Positions 9,293 to 16,184 of a DNA stretch of 19,025 nt are shown one piece after another. Under the pieces are notes generated by a model, which had not been told where the DNA came from, made no database searches, and saw only the letters and a program-made list of their open reading frames with translations. This stretch comes from Promethearchaeota archaeon (GTDB lineage: Archaea > Asgardarchaeota > Lokiarchaeia > Sigynarchaeales > SOKP01): contig JAEOTL010000397.1 in NCBI GenBank assembly GCA_016839845.1, positions 1 through 19,025 on the forward strand, read 5' to 3'. The first letter of the stretch is position 1. Each line of letters opens with the position of its first letter. The position numbers were made by a program, and so were the translations under genes.

Positions 9293-9874
9293 ATGAGACT
9301 ATCACGCGTTTTCAGACTATTAGTTCGGATATTCCTTTATTTACTAATCTCTACAGTTACTATAGTATCTATGCTGGGAGCATTGTCAGCAGTCCTAATA
9401 TTAATAAATCCAACACAGAATATTCAACCTGATTTTGGAAGTGCTGAGTTTAACCTTGAGATCAATAATTCAACTTTTACTATTGAAAATATTAATTTTT
9501 CTTTACCTGTTAACCTTACAAATGCGGGATATTATGATATGGACAATCTTGAGGTTTCTATCCAATTAGGGTTAAACTACAGTCATGTTAATTGGACAAT
9601 CCCTGGAGTAAATGAAACAAGATTCGTACAAGTTCTCGACCACACTCAAAATTTTGGCACTATAGCTAAAGGGACCACTGGAAATCTCTTTTTCATTGGT
9701 GATAATAGCACATTTATACATGGAAATTTTCCCAATTTATTAGAAGTCGATTGGTTTTGGGGACCCCCACCATTAGAATTTTTAGCCAACTTCACTATAA
9801 GTTTAGAATATTCAGTACGACTTCTATCCATTTCTATTACATTATTAAATATACCCGTTGGAGGATTTCCTTAA
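9293..9874 (+). CDS. Membrane-anchored extracytoplasmic protein, unrecognised family
   Basis: This is a 193-residue protein of no family I can name. It begins with a basic stretch (MRLSRVFRLLVR) and one long hydrophobic helix (about 12-38), giving an N-in anchor. The rest is beta-rich with several N-glycosylation sequons (for example Asn58, Asn68, Asn74, Asn95, Asn107, Asn138 and Asn166), so it most likely faces the outside. The FSLPVNLTNAGYYDMDNLEVSIQLGL stretch (69-94) loosely recalls the LEA14/WHy-type beta-sandwich, in which a conserved Asn-bearing strand precedes a Y-D-x-x-N-L-x-V strand; this is a weak impression. It is followed 12 bases later by a membrane protein gene with its own GAGG site, and then by a third gene. 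The close spacing suggests one operon and possibly one membrane complex. Confidence 0.8.
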   Translation: MRLSRVFRLLVRIFLYLLISTVTIVSMLGALSAVLILINPTQNIQPDFGSAEFNLEINNSTFTIENINFSLPVNLTNAGYYDMDNLEVSIQLGLNYSHVNWTIPGVNETRFVQVLDHTQNFGTIAKGTTGNLFFIGDNSTFIHGNFPNLLEVDWFWGPPPLEFLANFTISLEYSVRLLSISITLLNIPVGGFP

Positions 9875-9886
9875 GAGGTTTTTAAT

Positions 9887-10360
9887 ATGGGTGCCGTAAA
9901 AAACATGGTTAAGGGATTTCTATTTACAGGGATATATGTAGTAATCTCAGTTGTAATTCCATTAGTAACTTTTTCCTTAATCTCTGACATCGAGGGCATT
10001 CCCTTTGAATGGGAGCAACAAGATTACAACAATATAACTTTTTGGATAACTGCTTTAGGATTGGTAATGAGTGGATTGGCATTCTTTAAATATTCATCCC
10101 CAAAACAGTCTATTAGAAAAGGTGTATTCGCTCTTATTCAAGTAATTGTAAACTGTATATATATCTGGAGTTATACATTTTCAGGGGCTACTGAAATAAC
10201 ATTTGTTATAACTGGTATGGGATTTTTCTCATTAAACCTTGAAGCAATGATCTTAATCTATATGGGTGTATATTTTCTCACAATTATTATTAAAATATAT
10301 GACATTATTGATTTTACCGTTAATCGAGAGAAGATTCGGGAAAACCGAATGAAGGAGTAA
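9887..10360 (+). CDS. Polytopic membrane protein, unrecognised family
   Basis: This 157-residue protein has four or five predicted membrane helices, at about 10-31, 50-68, 79-98, 104-118 and 119-137. It ends in a charged tail (NREKIRENRMKE) that would be cytosolic. I see no catalytic or transport motif, and polar residues inside the helices are few. It starts 12 bases after the stop of the preceding gene, behind a GAGG ribosome binding site at 9875-9878. It is followed 17 bases later by the zinc-ribbon membrane gene, so the three are probably co-transcribed. It may be the integral core to which the upstream extracytoplasmic protein and downstream zinc-ribbon protein attach, but no function can be read from the sequence. 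Confidence 0.82.
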   Translation: MGAVKNMVKGFLFTGIYVVISVVIPLVTFSLISDIEGIPFEWEQQDYNNITFWITALGLVMSGLAFFKYSSPKQSIRKGVFALIQVIVNCIYIWSYTFSGATEITFVITGMGFFSLNLEAMILIYMGVYFLTIIIKIYDIIDFTVNREKIRENRMKE

Positions 10361-10367
10361 GAGGTGA
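10361..10367 (+). promoter_or_regulatory. Strong ribosome binding site GAGGTGA
   Basis: It sits directly after the stop codon of the four/five-helix membrane gene and ten bases before ATG 10378, which fixes that start over the in-frame Met5. It matches the 3' end of archaeal 16S rRNA closely. Confidence 0.6.
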
Positions 10368-10377
10368 ATAAACTAAA

Positions 10378-10776
10378 ATGATATTTCAGATGGATTTTTT
10401 AGATATATTAGCAGAAATTGTAGGTTCTATTCTTCTTTTTCTAAAACCAATTGTATCCCCAATTGGAAGATGGATGGTAGGATGGATTAGTGCTTTCACA
10501 CAGTTCTTAAAAGACAACCTTAGCAATGATTTAACATTTTACATCATAATTTGTGCAATATTAGTAATCTCTGCAATGATCGTCAACATAGTTTGGCCAG
10601 GTGACAAACCAGGAACTTCTTTCCAAAAGGGTGTGGATAAAATCGATGATTTTGAAACCAAGATTGAAAAAATTGACGGAGAAGATATTACTGAGGAAAT
10701 TAGACGCTGTAAAGATTGTGGTAATCCCTTAGGAGATCAAGAAGTTTGTCCTCTCTGTGGAGCTCGGCAAATATAA
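10378..10776 (+). CDS. Membrane protein with C-terminal cytosolic zinc ribbon, unrecognised family
   Basis: This is a 132-residue protein. Residues 6-45 are amphipathic to hydrophobic, with one membrane-embedded or surface helix interrupted by Pro24 and Pro28. A clear membrane helix follows at about 53-73. A charged linker with acidic and lysine residues (77-108) leads to a zinc ribbon at the very end: Cys111-x2-Cys114-x9-Cys124-x2-Cys127. Such ribbons usually sit in the cytosol and mediate protein or nucleic-acid contacts. The start is ATG 10378, ten bases after the strong GAGGTGA site at 10361-10367; Met5 is too far from it. It is the third gene of a tight plus-strand cluster, followed by a T-rich stretch. 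The family is not recognised. Confidence 0.85.
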   Translation: MIFQMDFLDILAEIVGSILLFLKPIVSPIGRWMVGWISAFTQFLKDNLSNDLTFYIIICAILVISAMIVNIVWPGDKPGTSFQKGVDKIDDFETKIEKIDGEDITEEIRRCKDCGNPLGDQEVCPLCGARQI

Positions 10777-10976
10777 ATTGAATTATTTCTCTTTTTACTT
10801 TCTTTTAAAATTAGAATTAAAGATTAATCCTCGAATGATAAGTTAGCTAACGCAAAATTACGCTGATAGCCATTTGAGCTGGTTTAATAAAATATAATTA
10901 ATATTAACAACTAACTTCTTAAAATAGCTAATTAAAAAAAAAAATTTTAAAAATTTAGAAGAACAATGGTGTTGAT

Positions 10977-12137
10977 TTGAAAATGGATTTTACTTTAACT
11001 GAAAACCAAAATATGTTAAGAAAAATTACTAGAGAATTTGCTGAGGAATATCTTGTTCCAGTTGCTCAAGAAAGTGATGAAAAACAGGAGTTGGATGATA
11101 CTGCTTTTCAAAAAATGAAAGAGATGAATTATTTTGGAGTTTGCGTTCCTGAAGAATTTGGAGGTGCCGGTCTTCATAATGATACAATAGCCCATTGTAT
11201 TATTATAGAGGAAATAGGTAGAGCTGATGCGGGCTGGGGGCTTACAATGGCAGTTCACAATGGTCTTGCGACCTATCCTATTTACAAATTTGGAACTGAT
11301 GAACAAAAACAGAAATTTCTTACGGATCTTGCAAAAGGTGAAAACATCGGAGCATTTTGTTTAACGGAACCAAATGCTGGCTCAGATGCTGCAGGAGTAC
11401 AATTAACAGCCGAAAAAGATGGTGATGAATATATTCTCAATGGAAATAAAATTTTCGCTACTAATGGGGGAATAGCTAAAACATTACTAGTAGTAGCCAA
11501 AACCGGTGAAAGCGATAAAAGACCTCAACTTACGGTATTTATCGTTGATGGTAATTCGCCAGGTTATACTGTCGGAGCTAAAGAAGACAAATTAGGTGTT
11601 CGTGCTTCAAAAACTTCAGAGCTTGTATTCCAAGATGTTCGAGTACCACAAGAGAATATTTTAGGAGGAGTGGGAGAGGGATTTAAGTATGTCATGAAAA
11701 TCTTAGGTTATGGGAGAATTACCATAGCTGCTCAATCTGTGGGTCTGGGACAAGCAGCCTTAGAAGCGTCTGTAAAATATGCAAATGAACGAGTCCAGTT
11801 TGGTAAACCTATTGGTAGATTTGAAGGGATACAATGGAAATTGGCAGATATGTATTGTGCTGTGGAATCAGGACGATTTTTTACGTATAAAGCCGCATTT
11901 ATGCATGACAATAATATGGATTTTGGCGTCGTTAGCTCTATGGCAAAATTAGTAGCCTCTGAGGCTGCAATGAAAGCAACCCATAGTGCGGTTCAGATCC
12001 ATGGGGGATACGGTTTAATGAAGGAATATCAAGTTGAGAGATATTTCAGAGATGCTAAGATGGGTGAAATCTACGAGGGTACTAGTGAAATTCAAAGAAT
12101 GGTTATCGCTAATCATTTGTTACGAAAAGGAGTTTAA
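10977..12137 (+). CDS. Acyl-CoA dehydrogenase (FAD)
   Basis: This 386-residue protein has the full length of the acyl-CoA dehydrogenase family, which makes an alpha,beta-double bond in acyl-CoA and passes electrons from FAD to an electron-transfer flavoprotein. The order is an N-terminal helical domain (1-120), a middle beta domain with signature CLTEPNAGSDAAG (128-140), and a C-terminal helical domain. The last includes ERVQFGKPIGRFEGIQ (271-286), QIHGGYGLMKEYQVERYFRD (340-359) and YEGTSEIQR (366-374). Glu367 is the likely catalytic base, in the position used by short/medium-chain enzymes. The chain-length preference cannot be read off. The frame opens with TTG 10977, and ATG 10983 is only two codons later; a GGTG at 10968-10971 precedes both, and I cannot decide between them. 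No ETF or thiolase gene is in the window; a CoA-transferase/racemase-like gene lies 5 kb away. Confidence 0.95.
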   Translation: MKMDFTLTENQNMLRKITREFAEEYLVPVAQESDEKQELDDTAFQKMKEMNYFGVCVPEEFGGAGLHNDTIAHCIIIEEIGRADAGWGLTMAVHNGLATYPIYKFGTDEQKQKFLTDLAKGENIGAFCLTEPNAGSDAAGVQLTAEKDGDEYILNGNKIFATNGGIAKTLLVVAKTGESDKRPQLTVFIVDGNSPGYTVGAKEDKLGVRASKTSELVFQDVRVPQENILGGVGEGFKYVMKILGYGRITIAAQSVGLGQAALEASVKYANERVQFGKPIGRFEGIQWKLADMYCAVESGRFFTYKAAFMHDNNMDFGVVSSMAKLVASEAAMKATHSAVQIHGGYGLMKEYQVERYFRDAKMGEIYEGTSEIQRMVIANHLLRKGV

Positions 12138-12174
12138 CTAGTTGGTATACCACAACCATATCGTTTATCAGAAT

Positions 12175-12200
12175 ATTTTTTTCAAATTTTTATTTTTTTC
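12175..12200 (+). terminator. T-rich terminator after acyl-CoA dehydrogenase
   Basis: Two T-runs (7-8 bases each, separated by CAAA and a short T-rich stretch) lie 40-60 bases after the stop codon on the same strand. This is typical of archaeal U-tract termination. Confidence 0.4.
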
Positions 12201-12346
12201 TTATAATACTCATTTTGATATGTAAATCGTTTGAGAATAATTATATTCCTCATAATTAATCAAGAAAATAATAGCAAGTTTAAATTAGTATTTGATCTAA
12301 TAAATTGTAATAAGAAGATTTCTCACTCTTTCAAACTTAGGAAAAC

Positions 12347-13096
12347 ATGAAACCTAATTATCATCTAATCAGTTTTAAGAAGAAAAAAGATTTGATAAGT
12401 GAAATAGATTATTATAAATCTATTATCCTTAAAAAAGTAGAAAACGGAGATTATAGCTCAGCATTAGAAAAGGTACGATCCACGGTAACTTTACTTGAAG
12501 AACATCAAGAATATTTTAACATCGAGAAAGAACTCCACAATTTTTATGAATTAAATCAAACAGTTCGCAATGAATTTTTAAATCAAAGAAGGATCTACCA
12601 GCGTCGTTTTAATAACTTGTTGAGGGAGAAGCTAACAGAATCAAACCTCGAGAATTTCTCAAAAATACTAGCCATGTTAAAACACGAAGTTGATTGTAAT
12701 CTAAAAAAGTTAAATCTTGAAAATATCAGTACAGATATTACAAAATATTTCAAGTTCATTAAAAAATTATATGAGATTCTGAGTTGTTATAGGGTATTGG
12801 ATTACCACTATGCCTCAAATAAAATTTTTGAATTTGTAAAAGATGTAAAGCAGGAAAATTTCCCCAACCTAAAGCTATTAATATCGTCCGTATACCAAGA
12901 TTTACTAAGTTATCGAATATCAGAATTATCCAAAGAATTTGATAAGATTTCAATTCCAACTCTTTCGAAAAAACTGGCCATTGATAAAGATAGATTAATC
13001 GAATTTGTTAATCTAATTCAGAAGAAACCCAAAAGCCCAATAAAGGGGTACACATTACATACTCAAGAAATTTATTTTAAACGTCCACCGACATAA
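12347..13096 (+). CDS. Helical protein with possible PCI-like winged-helix C-terminus
   Basis: This is a 249-residue, Lys/Glu-rich, almost entirely helical protein of unrecognised family. Residues 15-60 form a helix pair resembling a TPR unit (VENGDYSSALEKVRSTVTLL). Residues 62-180 continue as helices. The tail from 189 to 246 (YRISELSKEFDKISIPTLSK, then a short helix, a lysine/proline turn and a final strand TQEIYF) has the look of the winged-helix end of PCI proteins. In those, an 'R-I-x-x-L-S-x-x-Y/F-x-x-I-x-I-x-x-L' stretch is followed by a recognition helix and a hairpin. PCI proteins scaffold the proteasome lid, COP9 signalosome and eIF3. The match is by eye and weak. It converges with the zinc-finger gene, 69 bases apart, beyond which lies the JAMM gene. 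An AGGA sits four bases before the ATG. Confidence 0.8.
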   Translation: MKPNYHLISFKKKKDLISEIDYYKSIILKKVENGDYSSALEKVRSTVTLLEEHQEYFNIEKELHNFYELNQTVRNEFLNQRRIYQRRFNNLLREKLTESNLENFSKILAMLKHEVDCNLKKLNLENISTDITKYFKFIKKLYEILSCYRVLDYHYASNKIFEFVKDVKQENFPNLKLLISSVYQDLLSYRISELSKEFDKISIPTLSKKLAIDKDRLIEFVNLIQKKPKSPIKGYTLHTQEIYFKRPPT

Positions 13097-13165
13097 AATT
13101 TTTGTGAAAATCAAACCTAGCGATTCTCAAGCTTTAATAGGTCAACTTATTTATCCACATCAGTG

Positions 13166-13828
13166 TTATTTTTCCGTGTCAACAGGTCTTTTTGGACAAG
13201 AATTTAGATGCTTCCCAAGTCTCACGAATTGCTTTCCGCAGTACGGACATTCTTGCTTCTCTCCACTTCTTTTTTCAGAAGTCTTATCACTTGCTTTTTT
13301 CTTTCTCTTTTTCTTGGTAGGTAAAATATCTTCTATACTTGCATCATCAGGAGCGAATTCGCAGGTTTGAATATGAGTTGGGAGGTCATCAAAAAGTTCA
13401 CCGCAAAAGGGACACTCTACTACTGCAAATTCTTCGGAATCCTCCAAATCTGCTTTTCCTGCTTTACGTTTTTCAAACTTTAAGGGTTGTTCCTCATCTA
13501 TTTCTTCAAATTCATCAATCGATAAATCAATATCATCCTCAGATTTTAATGAGGCCAACTCAAATTCTTTCAATTCAATTTCTTTTTCTCTAATTTTTTC
13601 TTCTGCTCGTTTTTTACTTTCTTCATAAACATCTGAAAACCTACGATTACTTTTAACAGGATCATACAAATTACAAACTTGACAAACATACGCTCGAGTT
13701 CCTAAGATTAGGTTTCTTGTATCACATTTAGATAGAGATTGTAAACTGTTCCCTATGTCGCCTTTAGGTTCAAGATGTTTACAAACAATCTTTCTAGAAT
13801 ATTTGATTTTTTGTTTACGTCGTGGTAT
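13166..13828 (-). CDS. Multi-zinc-finger protein with two C2HC (UBZ/Rad18-like spacing) fingers; non-standard start
   Basis: With ATG/GTG/TTG starts the frame opens only at TTG 13669 (167 residues), which lacks a ribosome binding site. The same frame stays open 53 codons further and encodes a Cys/His cluster (Cys16, His18, Cys35, Cys49 and Cys52 of the 220-residue form). It begins five bases after a strong GGTGAT, at an ATA codon (13828). I therefore annotate the longer form, with an ATA start or a sequence error. After a charged coiled-coil segment come two fingers of identical spacing, C-x2-C-x9-H-x3-C: Cys139/142/His152/Cys156 and Cys194/197/His207/Cys211, joined by an acidic part and a lysine-rich linker (KKKRKKKASDK). 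This spacing resembles UBZ4/Rad18 and Di19-type fingers. The gene lies 85 bases behind the JAMM gene on the same strand, so a ubiquitin-like-binding role is possible but not shown. Confidence 0.75.
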   Translation of the reverse strand: MPRRKQKIKYSRKIVCKHLEPKGDIGNSLQSLSKCDTRNLILGTRAYVCQVCNLYDPVKSNRRFSDVYEESKKRAEEKIREKEIELKEFELASLKSEDDIDLSIDEFEEIDEEQPLKFEKRKAGKADLEDSEEFAVVECPFCGELFDDLPTHIQTCEFAPDDASIEDILPTKKKRKKKASDKTSEKRSGEKQECPYCGKQFVRLGKHLNSCPKRPVDTEK

Positions 13829-13833
13829 TTTTA

Positions 13834-13839
13834 ATCACC
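13834..13839 (-). promoter_or_regulatory. Ribosome binding site GGTGAT in front of an ATA codon
   Basis: On the minus strand GGTGAT is followed by TAAAA and then ATA at 13828-13826, which opens the zinc-finger frame. The spacing of five bases is ideal. No ATG, GTG or TTG lies in that frame at a suitable distance; the GTG inside the site itself is in another frame that stops after seven codons. Confidence 0.5.
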
Positions 13840-13913
13840 AAAAGAAGTAATTAATCTAATATTCAATATGATTTAATTTTTATGGATTTTATTCAAGTCG
13901 AGAAGTAGGGATT

Positions 13914-15491
13914 TTAAAAATTATAATTCAATTTTCTAAGATCCTCTGTAATTTTCTTTTTTAAATCAAAATCATTGACTTTTGGTAATAATTCATCAAG
14001 AATATCCCTTAATTCAATAATTTTTTGAACAAGCAATTCTGGTCTATTCCAAAATGATGTTCTTAAAGGGTGCATTTTTATTATTGCTTTATTGTAATTT
14101 TCGATTGCTGCTCTATAAAAAAGACTAGCATTTTCAATTTTATTAAGTCTGGATTGATAAATTGTACCGATTTTGTTGAAACACATTCCAGCTCCCGCAA
14201 AATCTTCAACATTTTCAAAGTTAACTGCAGCTTCTTGAATACTGTTTAAACCTTTTTCTAAAGCATCTTTTTCACTACTTTTTAGGAGAAGGTACCCAAA
14301 AATATAATTAGCAACACCCAAATAAAACAAATTCTTTTGTTTCTTAGACAAATTATGCAATTCTTCAGCAAATTCTTGAGCAAAAACTAGATGGTCATTA
14401 GAAATACATTTCTGGGCAACTGTTCTTAACAAATCCATTACCCTATCAAAGTCCTTTAATTTTTTATAGTTGCTGATACCTTTTCTGTATTTTTCTATAC
14501 CAGTAAACGCATCTTTATTGGTAAACGCAAGGTTTCCCTCATAAATTAGGAATTCGGCATCTTCCTTTAATTGAAATTCTTTTTTAATTTTTTCTTTCTC
14601 AAATTCTTCTTGTCGAAAATAATCTACATTGAAAGTAATATCTTCATCCATAGGAATCTCTGATAAAGCATTTATGCCTGAAGGATTAGTTAAATTATTC
14701 TTAGATGATTGGGCGCCATCTAATTCCTTATCTTTTTTTAATTCTTCCCCATAAGCTGTTTGCAAAGGTTTTCCTTCAGTTACCAAAGCTGATAACTCTG
14801 AAAGAACATTTGCAAAAAAATATTTGTTTAATCCATCAATAATATAATCAACTTTATGGTAATTGTTGTCGTATTTAGGATCATTAATATCTAAATTTAC
14901 ATCCGTTATCCGGTAAATCTCAAATCCCGTTTCGTATTTCGTTATTGAATGTTCAGTTCCTTCAACTTTTTCTAACTTCTTTTTTCCGAGAAGTGTATGG
15001 TCAAAAACTAGACCACAAAAATCAGGATTGTTCTGCTGGAATCCCAGTTGATTAACAAGATCAATATAGGAGAAGAATAAGTTCAATCCTGGATGAGTAT
15101 GGAACCACCCGACTATGTAATAATCCTTTCCCTCAGTATCCAATTTTTGTTGAATCTCATCAATAAAAATATAGTGTTTTTGATCTAATTGAACATCAGT
15201 AGCATGACCGAAGGTTAAGGCTTCCGCACGTTCAATATAGACTACTTCCTCATCAGAGTGACCAATTAGAATCCCGTAAATCTCTTTCCAATTTTCAGGT
15301 TGAATTGATCTGTTAGCATACCTACTTGCATACAGTATGATTGTCTTATAAGCTTCTGCTCGTATTACTACTGGTTTTCCCGCTTTGATTTCTTTAAGTT
15401 CATCAGACGATTTTTTTTCCTCATTTTCTTTTTCTGAATTACCTTGCTTTGTTTCTCCGGAATCTTCTGGATTATTAATTTCCTCAGACAT
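13914..15491 (-). CDS. JAMM/MPN+ metalloprotease (Rpn11/CSN5-like) fused to C-terminal TPR-like helical repeats
   Basis: This 525-residue protein has four parts. Residues 1-38 are a charged, disordered N-terminus. Residues 40-200 are a complete MPN+ domain: Glu70 (KEIYGILIGH) followed by His131-x-His133-x7-Ser141-x2-Asp144 in VGWFHTHPGLNLFFSYID, the zinc-binding JAMM motif of isopeptidases that cut ubiquitin-like proteins from substrates. The surrounding G-W-F-H-T-H-P-G and Q-x-G-F-Q-x-x-x-P-D-F-C-G-L-V-F-D context is closer to Rpn11/CSN5 than to bacterial RadC or to the short archaeal JAMM1 proteins. Residues 200-300 are a linker with an acidic stretch. Residues 300-525 are helical repeats of TPR/SNAP-like appearance (A-x-x-x-Y-x-x-A-I-x-x-Y patterns). 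It is probably a cytosolic deubiquitinase/desampylase-like enzyme with a scaffold. No ribosome binding site precedes the ATG, but a TATA-like box does at leaderless distance. No ubiquitin, E1 or E2 gene is in the window. Confidence 0.92.
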   Translation of the reverse strand: MSEEINNPEDSGETKQGNSEKENEEKKSSDELKEIKAGKPVVIRAEAYKTIILYASRYANRSIQPENWKEIYGILIGHSDEEVVYIERAEALTFGHATDVQLDQKHYIFIDEIQQKLDTEGKDYYIVGWFHTHPGLNLFFSYIDLVNQLGFQQNNPDFCGLVFDHTLLGKKKLEKVEGTEHSITKYETGFEIYRITDVNLDINDPKYDNNYHKVDYIIDGLNKYFFANVLSELSALVTEGKPLQTAYGEELKKDKELDGAQSSKNNLTNPSGINALSEIPMDEDITFNVDYFRQEEFEKEKIKKEFQLKEDAEFLIYEGNLAFTNKDAFTGIEKYRKGISNYKKLKDFDRVMDLLRTVAQKCISNDHLVFAQEFAEELHNLSKKQKNLFYLGVANYIFGYLLLKSSEKDALEKGLNSIQEAAVNFENVEDFAGAGMCFNKIGTIYQSRLNKIENASLFYRAAIENYNKAIIKMHPLRTSFWNRPELLVQKIIELRDILDELLPKVNDFDLKKKITEDLRKLNYNF

Positions 15492-15512
15492 CTTGACTCA
15501 ACTGCTATTTTG

Positions 15513-15521
15513 TTTTTTATA
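15513..15521 (-). promoter_or_regulatory. Putative TATA box for the JAMM gene (leaderless mRNA)
   Basis: On the minus strand ATTATAAAAAA lies about 24 bases before the ATG at 15491, the distance expected between a TATA box and the transcription start. The mRNA would therefore begin at or next to the ATG, which fits the absence of a ribosome binding site. Confidence 0.4.
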
Positions 15522-15530
15522 ATAATGCCC

Positions 15531-15540
15531 TAAAAAAATA
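15531..15540 (-). terminator. T7 tract after the ComE-like gene
   Basis: TATTTTTTTA on the minus strand lies about 80 bases after the stop of the ComE-like gene and just before the JAMM promoter. It is a likely U-run terminator that separates the two transcription units. Confidence 0.35.
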
Positions 15541-15617
15541 ATAAATCTCAACTTAATTAAAATTATGTATAATTGAGAAAAATTAGAGAAATCCATGAGA
15601 AATAATGGAATCCATAA

Positions 15618-16184
15618 TTACCTTAAAATAGATCTCATAAACCTCTTCTTTATATCCTCAGGATCCAATGAAATGTTTTCTACGAGAGCATTACCTGGCG
15701 ACACTTTGATTTTAACAAAATGACATCCATTACCTAGGCTTTTTAATGATGGAATTATATCATCTTCGTTATCAATAATTTTAATTGACTCAAACCCTGC
15801 TCCTTTTGCTATAATTTCTAGCTTAGTTTTATAACTTGTATAGGTTCTTTGATCTCCTGCCGAACCATAAGCCCCATTATCAATCACTATAAGAGTTAAG
15901 TTATTTGGGTGATTATTGGCAATAGTACTTAAACTCCCCAAGTTCATTAGCATGGAACCATCTCCATCAATACACCATATCTTCTTTGATGGTTGTGAGA
16001 TGGCTAATCCGAAAGCTATAGATGAGGCGAGTCCCATTGATCCTAACATATAAAAATTCTCGTTCCTATCTCTCAAGCTAAATAATTCCCTTGAAGGAGC
16101 ACCAAGATTCGACACGATATATTCATTTCCAATTGAACTAACTATCTTCTTTAATGCATCATATCTCTTCATTTTATCCCCCAT
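15618..16184 (-). CDS. comE: Sulfopyruvate decarboxylase beta subunit-like (ComE family), TPP-binding
   Basis: This is the C-terminal thiamine-diphosphate-binding half of a split decarboxylase of the ComDE / phosphonopyruvate decarboxylase family, 184-188 residues long. It shows the TPP motif Asp73-Gly-Asp75-Gly-Ser, with Asn103 28 residues later in VIDNGAYGSAG (100-110), and LGSMGLASSIAFGLA (47-61) before it. In methanogens ComDE converts sulfopyruvate to sulfoacetaldehyde on the way to coenzyme M; related enzymes act on phosphonopyruvate. The preferred start is Met5 at 16172. Its ATG overlaps the TGA of the alpha gene (ATGA), and GGGGG lies five bases upstream. The alternative ATG 16184 would overlap by 16 bases and lacks a site. 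Coupled translation fits a 1:1 complex. Substrate is not decided by sequence. Confidence 0.85.
   Translation of the reverse strand: MGDKMKRYDALKKIVSSIGNEYIVSNLGAPSRELFSLRDRNENFYMLGSMGLASSIAFGLAISQPSKKIWCIDGDGSMLMNLGSLSTIANNHPNNLTLIVIDNGAYGSAGDQRTYTSYKTKLEIIAKGAGFESIKIIDNEDDIIPSLKSLGNGCHFVKIKVSPGNALVENISLDPEDIKKRFMRSILR

Noticed and set aside
10777..10976. Small RNA or tRNA in the 200-base gap before the acyl-CoA dehydrogenase
   Set aside because: The gap is AT-rich, with a T-rich stretch after the upstream stop and a TATA-like ATAAAATATAATT near 10887-10899. No cloverleaf or stable hairpin was seen.
10966..10980. ATG at 10966 as start of the acyl-CoA dehydrogenase
   Set aside because: It is in another frame and meets TGA after four codons. 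TTG 10977 or ATG 10983 are the candidates.
11016..11500. Minus-strand open frames inside the acyl-CoA dehydrogenase
   Set aside because: They are shadows of a strongly conserved enzyme gene.
13104..13593. Plus-strand open frames opposite the zinc-finger gene
   Set aside because: The opposite strand encodes two well-formed zinc fingers. The plus-strand translations show no family features.
13667..13669. TTG 13669 as the real start of the zinc-finger protein
   Set aside because: It has no ribosome binding site, and the upstream in-frame sequence encodes Cys/His zinc ligands behind a strong GGTGAT.
12347..15491. A complete ubiquitin-conjugation operon
   Set aside because: No ubiquitin-like, E1, E2 or RING gene is visible in the window. 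Only the JAMM, zinc-finger and possible PCI-like genes are present.
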